40,291 bases of DNA from an uncultured Colwellia sp. (GTDB taxonomy: Bacteria > Pseudomonadota > Gammaproteobacteria > Enterobacterales > Alteromonadaceae): assembly GCA_913058405.1 (NCBI GenBank), contig CAJXRC010000016.1, forward strand, positions 1 through 40,291. Reading direction: 5' to 3'. Within the stretch, counting starts at the first letter, position 1; the number at the start of each line of letters is the position of its first letter. Both the position numbers and the translations under genes were made by a program. This document shows positions 34,777 through 40,291 of this stretch, piece after piece. Below the pieces are notes generated by a model, which did not search any database, was not told the DNA's origin, and worked only from the letters and a program-made list of their open reading frames with translations.

Positions 34777-34819
34777 TTAGTGTAAACAACATATAAATCA
34801 ATAGTTGATTACACTGTAA
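34777..34819. promoter_or_regulatory. Inverted repeat upstream of the resolvase (candidate res/operator)
   Basis: TTAGTGTAAACAA (34777-34789) faces TTGATTACACTGTAA (34805-34819), an imperfect inverted repeat about 100 bases upstream of the resolvase start. Related halves follow (TTGTTTACTCT near 34835). The TTACACTGTA core recurs at 35540-35549 before the secreted-protein gene, so one regulator may act on both. Confidence 0.4.
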
Positions 34820-34867
34820 TGTTATCGTCAAGAGTTGTTTACTCTCTACGAGTTAAGCTGGGCAAGG

Positions 34868-34879
34868 CTCTTATAAGAG
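34868..34879. repeat. Island palindrome CTCTTATAAGAG, copy 3
   Basis: An exact copy in the 928-base gap (34676-35603) upstream of the minus-strand resolvase. It is the first copy after the cassette block. Confidence 0.85.
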
Positions 34880-35081
34880 TCTGACTATAATAATCACTTT
34901 GTTACTTAATTGTACAAAGACTTAAATACTGGTATCTGGCTCTAGTCCTCATTTGCACTGAATTTTAAAGATTAATCGAAGTATCATCAGGGGCTCTACA
35001 AGGTATTATTAGAAGCCCTATGCTTATTAATCAATTATACATTTAGTGCATTAAGGCCTCTAGAATGGCTCTAGGTTGCTC

Positions 35082-35125
35082 CTGTATCTGTATCTGTATC
35101 TGTATCTGTATCTGTATCTGTATCT
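35082..35125 (+). repeat. Hexanucleotide tandem repeat (CTGTAT)x7
   Basis: Seven uninterrupted CTGTAT units (35082-35123) plus CT. It is not in a supported coding frame. Such tracts can change copy number by slippage. It lies in the long non-coding gap between the resolvase and the secreted-protein gene. Confidence 0.9.
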
Positions 35126-35201
35126 AGACTATTGAGGCTATCCCTAGTACATAACCTAGTACTGCATTAGTGCAGTCCTGCCACAGTCCTTGATACATAG
35201 G

Positions 35202-35213
35202 CTCTTATAAGAG
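35202..35213. repeat. Island palindrome CTCTTATAAGAG, copy 4
   Basis: An exact copy 78 bases after the hexanucleotide tract, in the same long gap. Confidence 0.85.
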
Positions 35214-35404
35214 TCTTGTAGTTCTTTGGCTGACAGCCTTTACCTTACAATCCTTGACCTAAACTAGGAGATTAAATAAAACTCTGGTTCATGGTATTGT
35301 TTCTTATTGGTAGTACAGAGACACCTATGGGGGCGTGGGCTATTTCGCTTCGCTCAAAAGTAACCACACGTCTGTTACCCGTAAAATAAGGTCTTCTAGC
35401 ACAC

Positions 35405-35523
35405 AGAGCTAGATTCCATATAGGCCTTAAAGACCTCAGAAGAAGTGGGTGTAGGACTCTGACCCGTTTTTTTTCTAGGGCTTCGACCTGACAGAGCTAG
35501 CCCCATATAGACCATAAAGACCT
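35405..35523 (+). repeat. Imperfect ~31-bp direct repeat pair
   Basis: Two related units (35405-35436 and 35493-35523) share AGAGCTAG, CCATATAG and TAAAGACCT with a few substitutions and one length difference, 88 bases apart. They sit upstream of the secreted-protein gene. Their function is unknown. Confidence 0.65.
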
Positions 35524-35603
35524 TTAGGGTTACAAGTTATTACACTGTACAGTTGATTAGTTATGTATATTTTAATTAAACCTAACTTAACTATTTATAC
35601 GCT

Positions 35604-35924
35604 ATGAATATTAAAGCACTCTCAGTACTTGTATGTATTGTTGCTAGTCCTCTCGCCTTAGCTTCTGAGGTAACCTCTGATACTGCAATGACTACAGGTC
35701 AAGCAAAGGATTGGAAAAGTGAAACTCACTGCATATCTCTTTCAAAGGCAGCAGGGTATCCTGAGTATGACGTAAAGATACAACCACCAAAGGAAGAAAC
35801 CCTTACAACATTCAGTTATCAATTAGGGTTCACTGAGGGCTTTATCCGTGCAACTAGTATAACTATCGGTAAGTCCACTAAAGAGACTGCTAGGCTAATA
35901 TTCAATGAACAGTGCGCTGATTAA
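35604..35924 (+). CDS. Small secreted protein of unknown function
   Basis: 106 residues. A clear Sec signal peptide with probable cleavage after 'SPLALA' (residue 20) gives a mature protein of about 86 residues with two cysteines (Cys43, Cys104) that could form a disulfide. 'YQLGFTEGFIRATS' is faintly like small periplasmic Rap1a/Tai-type immunity proteins, but the match is too weak to name. The upstream motif TTACACTGTA at 35540 resembles one before the resolvase. It is convergent with the putAbiC-like gene, with palindrome copy 5 between them. Confidence 0.65.
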   Translation: MNIKALSVLVCIVASPLALASEVTSDTAMTTGQAKDWKSETHCISLSKAAGYPEYDVKIQPPKEETLTTFSYQLGFTEGFIRATSITIGKSTKETARLIFNEQCAD

Positions 35925-36097
35925 GCCTTTAGTTACTATTACTTCTCTATCCTTCGGAGCGAGTAGCTACGGAGTGAGAATGAAAGTTATGTTATTTTTA
36001 TATCATTCTCACTAGAGGTAAATAGAAGGCAAGGTAGGAGTTATAACAACAACGCTAGCTTCTCAGAAATCAGAGCTAACAAGGTTTTCATTAATAC

Positions 36098-36123
36098 ATT
36101 AAGACTCTTATAAGAGTCTTAAT
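36098..36123. terminator. Island palindrome copy 5, extended to 26 bp
   Basis: The CTCTTATAAGAG core at 36105-36116 is embedded in a perfect 26-bp palindrome. It lies between two convergent genes, so it could end both transcripts as a hairpin, though no T run follows. Confidence 0.6.
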
Positions 36124-36129
36124 TGAACA

Positions 36130-37065
36130 CTAAGAATTAGTAGTTATCTCCGGTAACTTATCAAAAACAACCCCGTCCAGTTCGTTAAATACAGATGTAT
36201 TAGTTTTCCCAAAAGCCTCTCTTTCATAAAGCTGGTATATTTCATTGTAAGGGAAATCCATAAAAGGCAAGTGCTCAAAGAGCGCGTACTTCTCAATAAG
36301 AGGCTTGTGCTTTTCTTTGCCATGTTCTGAATAACAGTTCAGTAACAGCAAAGCTAACTCATAAGTAGATAATTGCGCTCGCAGAATATTTGTATAGAAT
36401 TTCTTATCCGCTACGTCACCACTATCTACGAACTTCAAAATGATATATATATTCCTAAAATAATGACCAATCTCTCCCGAATGGTTGTCATAAAAGTCTT
36501 TATAGTAAAACTCGAAATCCTCTATTTTCTCTTTGTTATACATTTTGTCTTCTGCTTTCTTTCTCTCTATGTACATCTCAAATAATCCATGGAATGCCTC
36601 TCGTCCTCTACACATTTCATTTCCTCTTCCTGAGAATAGGGTTGCTTGCTGGACAACGGAAAGTGAATCTACTATTTCATTATGAAGCCCTAGCATTTGG
36701 AAGAATGTACTCTCAAAAGACTGCTTTAATATCTGTTCATTTTGTACCTTCATAGAGTCAGCTTGAGCTTCAAGCTGTTCCGTTTGCCCTTTAATCTCAT
36801 CCCTTGTAAGTGCAAGCTCAGCCCTAGTTAGCTTTAACTCCTCCCTGTTTAACTTCAAGTCTTGAGATTGCATATATATAGAGATGACAATTCCAGCTAA
36901 TGCCAAGCCAGAAAACAGAGAGTTTATAGCACCATAGCTATCACCAAGTTGTGCGAGCTCATTAAGTGAATTACTAGGGTTAATGATTTGGAGAAGCAGA
37001 GGGAAGAATGACCATACCAATACGATTGAGGAAAGAACTAAAATAATGGCGTTTTTGGGTTTCAT
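36130..37065 (-). CDS. Putative phage abortive infection protein (putAbiC-like)
   Basis: 311 residues. Two N-terminal membrane helices (about 8-26 and 47-67) lead into a coiled coil (69-110, heptad-rich 'LKLTRAELALTRDEIKGQ'). The C-terminal domain carries the family phrases 'FFQMLGLHNEIVDSL', 'GREAFHGLF', 'GHYFRNIYIILKFVD' and 'RAQLSTYELALLLLNCYSE'. These match the putAbiC family of putative phage abortive-infection proteins. Membrane topology suggests a cytoplasmic effector tied to the inner membrane. It is divergent from the two-gene HEPN operon, sharing a gap of about 180 bases. Anti-phage function is inferred from the family. Confidence 0.85.
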   Translation of the reverse strand: MKPKNAIILVLSSIVLVWSFFPLLLQIINPSNSLNELAQLGDSYGAINSLFSGLALAGIVISIYMQSQDLKLNREELKLTRAELALTRDEIKGQTEQLEAQADSMKVQNEQILKQSFESTFFQMLGLHNEIVDSLSVVQQATLFSGRGNEMCRGREAFHGLFEMYIERKKAEDKMYNKEKIEDFEFYYKDFYDNHSGEIGHYFRNIYIILKFVDSGDVADKKFYTNILRAQLSTYELALLLLNCYSEHGKEKHKPLIEKYALFEHLPFMDFPYNEIYQLYEREAFGKTNTSVFNELDGVVFDKLPEITTNS

Positions 37066-37245
37066 GTTTATTAAACGTCCTTGAATTTAAACAGATAAAC
37101 TATATCCTTTTTGTTGGCAAGGCAATAGTAATTATTGCTACTCAATTATACCTATAGCAACATCTGTCATTTGCTTTTACTGTTGATTATTAAAGCTTTG
37201 CCCCCATATGCTTACTATCGATTATAAGGATAATATGGAATTTGA

Positions 37246-38202
37246 ATGAAGGTAGTAGAACTATATTCACAGAGGCAGACTAGATTAAATGGTGACTTGC
37301 CTGACACTATGCAATACACCGTTATTCCAATGCCACTTAGGAATCAAATATTCTATATACTTCAAGATGCTCTCGGTGGCGTTAATGATAACGACTCAAA
37401 TGTAATATATGATGATGTATACAAAGTGCTTTGCCGTGAGATAGGGTCAGATATATCGTCACGAAACGGCAAGACGATAGATGTATTTCTTAAAAATATT
37501 ATCAAAAATGAATTTATCAATACGACTTACATCCTAAATTTTGTCGAGTTGATATTCAAAGAGATAGACACTGTGGTCAGGGATTGTAGTGAGATGTTTG
37601 TAGTCGGGGAATATGGAGTCAAGATATCTCCAGACTCTGCCATTAAAGAACTCAACCATAGGTTTAAACAAGCAAGTGTTGGCTACCGATTTGAGTCAGG
37701 TATGTTAGTAAGAGTTGACTCAGAGTTTATTCATTCAGAAGCCGTAAAGCCAGTATTCCAACTACTCAAAAAGAGTGAATTCTACAAGGGTGCTAATCAG
37801 GAGTTCTTGCATGCCCATGAGCTTTACTTAAATAATAAATATGAAGCCTCTATGGGTGATTGTCTTAAATCACTAGAAAGCCTAATCAAGGGTATTTGTG
37901 ACCAACGGGGTTGGAACTATACGGTTAAAGATAACGCCAGTAAACTTATAGCAAAGTGCTTTGAACATGGCTTAATACCTTCTTATATGAATAGCGAGTT
38001 CACTGCATTAAAGTCACTAATAGAATCAGGCACTCCTACCGTTAGGAATAAATCAGCAGGACATGGGCAAGGCGCTCAGATTAGAGAGGTTCCTGAGCAT
38101 TTGGTTAGACTAACTCTTAACTTAACCGCGACTCACCTCTTATTCTTAATGGAGTGTAATGAAGTCCTTGAGTCTAATCATGATGAATACACAGAAGCTT
38201 GA
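37246..38202 (+). CDS. STM4504/CBY_0614-type, AbiJ-related HEPN protein
   Basis: 318 residues. The opening 'VELYSQRQTRLNGDLPDTMQY' and the central and C-terminal pattern match what I recall of the STM4504/CBY_0614 family. The C-terminal domain has 'ASMGDCLKSLESLIKGICDQ' and 'VRNKSAGHGQG', giving an R-x5-H pair (Arg267, His273) as in HEPN ribonucleases and AbiJ relatives. An AAGGA ribosome site (37226-37230) actually serves an ATG at 37235 that opens a 4-codon frame (MEFE) ending in an ATGA overlap with this start, so translation may be coupled. It is followed by a second HEPN-like gene 11 bases after its stop. Confidence 0.7.
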   Translation: MKVVELYSQRQTRLNGDLPDTMQYTVIPMPLRNQIFYILQDALGGVNDNDSNVIYDDVYKVLCREIGSDISSRNGKTIDVFLKNIIKNEFINTTYILNFVELIFKEIDTVVRDCSEMFVVGEYGVKISPDSAIKELNHRFKQASVGYRFESGMLVRVDSEFIHSEAVKPVFQLLKKSEFYKGANQEFLHAHELYLNNKYEASMGDCLKSLESLIKGICDQRGWNYTVKDNASKLIAKCFEHGLIPSYMNSEFTALKSLIESGTPTVRNKSAGHGQGAQIREVPEHLVRLTLNLTATHLLFLMECNEVLESNHDEYTEA

Positions 38203-38212
38203 TTATTAAGGC

Positions 38213-39508
38213 TTGTTGTCCAAGCATGCAAATGCAGACTCAATTAAAATAAACATGGATGTCCTAATGAAGCCAGACTGGAAAAACAAGAATAACTTAC
38301 GCCTATTAGTTGATGAGATTATCTCTAATTTTTCACTAACAGAAGATGGGCGAGTATCACATGCTATAGGCGTTGAACTAGTACTAGATGCTCTTTTCCA
38401 TAAAGTTAGGCATGATTTTAAATTAAGTCCCGACGTCTTATTTGATGTATTTTCCCTTGCAATAAAAAATGAGTTCTCTAAAGACGTAAAATTAAAAAAC
38501 CCAAATCTAATACTCTCTAACTTTCAAGACCTCTGCTATAAAAAGCTAAAGACAAGAAATAAGTACTTCTTAGTAACAACTATTAGCTTAAATTCAAGTT
38601 CAATATTAAAAAGACGCTCCATCAACGGGTGCAATATTTGCTTCTACAAGCATCTGCCAGTTAAATACAAAAAATGGAGAGATAAACAGATTGAAAAACA
38701 TACAGGAGATGATGTCCAATCTGATGGAAAAGTAATGTATGCTGTTGTCTCTACAGAGGAGCCTGATGTATTAACCGCAGTTAAGTCCGCTCTTGATTCT
38801 TTAGATATAGTAAGAGCCTTAATAGAGCTAGACATAAAAGATGGCGGTAACTTCCTAGCGTCTGACAAGGAACATATATATCCATCTATATCCACTGTGA
38901 GATTAGGGGAGTATCACACGCTTCATAACCAAACAGGAAAATTAGCAACAAGTACATTTTGGTTTGAAAGAAACTTCAAAAAGGAGAGTTCGTTGAAGAT
39001 TAGAAACTTTCATTTAGTGGATAAAAATCTTACGAGTCGATTGAATAATATTAAGGCTTGTAAATTTGAGGCTCACATATATAGCTCCTTACTCTCCTTT
39101 ATTGAAGCTATTGATACTAAAGAGACCATATCTAGATTTCTTAAGCTGTGGACTTCTGCTGAAAAACTATTTAATGAGGCGAATAACTCTAAAGAATTAA
39201 TTAAAAGAATGAGCTTTCAATATACGGACAAAGCAATAGTTACTGAAATATTAAGCAGCATGAGAGATACTAGAAATATAAATGTACACGCAAGTGTGAA
39301 GCCTTTAAATCTAGAGTTAAAGACAACACACTTACGGAGTATCATTAAAAGTAACTTGTCACTAGTAATACGAAATGGTTCTGACTTTAATTCCTTAGAT
39401 AAGTTTACAAAGTTTCTGTCCTTACCAGTATCCTTAAGGGATATTGACGACCAATTAGAATTATTACAAAAACGTAAAAAGCGAATGAAAGATTTTCCTC
39501 TTGAGTAG
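38213..39508 (+). CDS. Large HEPN-like (ApeA-type) protein
   Basis: 431 residues. The C-terminal third ('FLKLWTSAEKLFNEANNS...MRDTRNINVHAS') has the 'W-x-x-x-E-x-L-F' helix and an R-x4-H pair (Arg354, His359) characteristic of HEPN ribonucleases of the ApeA kind. The N-terminal 300 residues are unrecognised. The start is uncertain: TTG codons at 38213 and 38216 follow an AAGG site very closely; the first ATG (38255) lacks one. It is separated by only ten bases from the upstream HEPN-type gene, so the two are almost certainly co-transcribed and may form a two-protein system. It is the last gene before the right island junction. Confidence 0.65.
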   Translation: MLSKHANADSIKINMDVLMKPDWKNKNNLRLLVDEIISNFSLTEDGRVSHAIGVELVLDALFHKVRHDFKLSPDVLFDVFSLAIKNEFSKDVKLKNPNLILSNFQDLCYKKLKTRNKYFLVTTISLNSSSILKRRSINGCNICFYKHLPVKYKKWRDKQIEKHTGDDVQSDGKVMYAVVSTEEPDVLTAVKSALDSLDIVRALIELDIKDGGNFLASDKEHIYPSISTVRLGEYHTLHNQTGKLATSTFWFERNFKKESSLKIRNFHLVDKNLTSRLNNIKACKFEAHIYSSLLSFIEAIDTKETISRFLKLWTSAEKLFNEANNSKELIKRMSFQYTDKAIVTEILSSMRDTRNINVHASVKPLNLELKTTHLRSIIKSNLSLVIRNGSDFNSLDKFTKFLSLPVSLRDIDDQLELLQKRKKRMKDFPLE

Positions 39509-39611
39509 AAGGGAGTAAGTTAGTGGGTTCGTACGCCTCACACATCAAGTCGCGTATTGAGCTAACACCTCCTTTTACAAAGTCATTACAATAAATTTTA
39601 GGACTCAATAA

Positions 39612-40094
39612 ATGAAAACATTACAAGTGGGCGATACCGCCCCAGCCTTTACTCTACCTGACCAAGATGGTAACCCGGTATCACTAGCTGATTACACTGG
39701 GTTAAATAAAAAACAGGTATTAGTTTACTTCTACCCTAAAGCAATGACACCAGGCTGTACCGTACAAGCCCAAGGATTACGTGACATTAAGGCTGAACTA
39801 ACAGCATTGAATACCGTTGTGTTTGGTATTAGCCCTGACGAAGTCAAACGTTTAACTAAATTCTGTCAACGTGATGAATTAAACTTTTCTTTATTATCTG
39901 ATGTTGATCATCTAGTAGCAGATCAATTTGGTGTTTGGGGTTTAAAAAAATTTATGGGTAAAGAATATGATGGCATTCATCGTCTGAGTTTTTTAATTGG
40001 TCTTGATGGAAAAATCAGCCATGTTTTCAATAAGTTTAAAACCAAAGAGCATCATGATGTAGTGCTAGCTGTTTTAAACGAGTTAAATGAGTAA
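39612..40094 (+). CDS. bcp: Bcp/PrxQ thiol peroxidase, rebuilt across the island junction
   Basis: 160-residue peroxiredoxin that reduces hydroperoxides. The peroxidatic Cys49 lies in 'MTPGCTVQAQGLRD'; the position five residues on, a resolving Cys in E. coli Bcp, is Gln54 here. The gene is a chimera: about codons 1-38 come from the island side of the junction and the rest is the native 3' part, because the severed native 5' end sits at 21465-21575. The island therefore supplies the start codon, ribosome site (AGGA at 39600-39603) and presumably a promoter. The reading frame is intact, so the enzyme should still be made. Confidence 0.93.
   Translation: MKTLQVGDTAPAFTLPDQDGNPVSLADYTGLNKKQVLVYFYPKAMTPGCTVQAQGLRDIKAELTALNTVVFGISPDEVKRLTKFCQRDELNFSLLSDVDHLVADQFGVWGLKKFMGKEYDGIHRLSFLIGLDGKISHVFNKFKTKEHHDVVLAVLNELNE
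39720..39736 (+). other. Right island junction (attR) inside bcp
   Basis: TTAGTT-TA (39720-39727) matches the left junction TTAGTA-TA (21567-21574). TA at 39726-39727 is the proposed crossover. Sequence to the right is native bcp (Y-F-Y-P-K); sequence to the left is island. Confidence 0.7.
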
Positions 40095-40218
40095 CCTGAA
40101 CTCTGAATAAGCAGCACTTGATCAACATTCATCTTTATCCAACTCTCAGCGTTAAAACGTCGATAAATAGCCAGCTATTCATAAGCGTCTTGCCTTGATA
40201 ATTGAATAAATTGAAACA

Positions 40219-40246
40219 TTGACAAAGCAAATAACGACTTTAATTT
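40219..40246 (+). promoter_or_regulatory. Possible sigma-70 promoter
   Basis: A perfect -35 (TTGACA, 40219-40224) is followed after 16 bases by TAATTT (40241-40246). It would drive a gene beyond the contig end. The spacing is one base short of ideal. Confidence 0.35.
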
Positions 40247-40277
40247 TATTACTTTTTATACGTAACAACCTAAATTT

Positions 40278-40291
40278 CTGTCTCTTATACA
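40278..40291 (-). other. Sequencing adapter (Tn5 mosaic end), not genomic
   Basis: CTGTCTCTTATACA is the beginning of the reverse-complemented Nextera mosaic end. Genomic sequence ends at 40277. Confidence 0.95.

Larger units (their letters stand above)
21573..39727. mobile_element. Serine-recombinase genomic island integrated in bcp
   Basis: An island of about 18.2 kb bounded by a truncated bcp 5' end on the left and a reconstituted bcp on the right. A large serine recombinase gene lies 83 bases inside the left junction, the usual place for an integrase. Cargo includes HTH proteins, a resolvase, putative abortive-infection and HEPN proteins, and an integron cassette array. The backbone carries a private palindrome repeat. 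No conjugation or phage structural genes are present, so it would be mobilisable or integrative at most. Confidence 0.85.

Noticed and set aside
34868-36123. The CTCTTATAAGAG copies as ordinary intrinsic terminators
   Set aside because: Most copies have a 12-bp palindrome with no loop and no T run, and two lie far from any gene end.
21573-39727. A prophage
   Set aside because: No capsid, tail, terminase, lysis or phage replication genes are present; only a recombinase of a type also found on islands.

Overview
The window is about 40.2 kb of AT-rich gammaproteobacterial chromosome. The gene content and order (batD with an ECF sigma factor, yfbV-ackA-pta, yffB-dapE, bamC-gcvR-bcp) and the protein sequences suggest a marine Alteromonadales organism, most likely Colwelliaceae (Colwellia/Thalassotalea type). 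That assignment is inference from gene order and protein style, with no marker gene. Both contig ends carry untrimmed Nextera library sequence (1-49 and 40278-40291), so real DNA runs from 50 to 40277.

Host block 1 (50-21465) is ordinary core genome. In order it holds: the C-terminus of a BatB/C-like VWA protein and BatD; an ECF sigma factor with an overlapping membrane DUF3379-type partner; an S9 lipoprotein peptidase; YchJ; a VC2046/SO_2500-type protein; an RstAB-like two-component system; xthA; rlmA; yfbV; ackA-pta; yffB-dapE; an M15 peptidase; a DUF2897 protein; bamC; and gcvR.

An integrated island of about 18.2 kb (about 21573-39727) interrupts bcp. The first 36 codons of the native bcp remain at the left end (21465-21575). 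At the right end a complete bcp (39612-40094) has been rebuilt from an element-supplied 5' part and the native 3' part. A large serine recombinase gene sits just inside the left junction. The island backbone (21.6-25.9 and 33.9-39.7 kb) carries HTH proteins, a small resolvase, a secreted protein, a putAbiC-like membrane protein, and a two-gene operon of HEPN-type proteins. It is marked by five exact copies of the 12-bp palindrome CTCTTATAAGAG, which I found nowhere else in the window.

Nested in the backbone (about 26.15-33.76 kb) is an integron cassette array with no integrase (a CALIN). All genes point one way and are separated by attC sites. The first bases of most cassettes are complementary to the R' box of their own downstream attC, as integron cassettes require. 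Cargo: an FRG-domain protein, two small membrane-anchored proteins, a RES-domain protein, a KAP-like P-loop NTPase, and an overlapping pair of a small ADP-ribosyltransferase-like protein and an AbiJ-like HEPN protein. Degenerate, inversely oriented repeats flank the block, suggesting it was delivered by a transposon-like unit. Overall it looks like a layered defence island: a site-specific serine-recombinase element that repairs its target gene, carrying a cassette bank of probable anti-phage or toxin genes. Defence function is inferred from family membership and clustering, not shown by the sequence.
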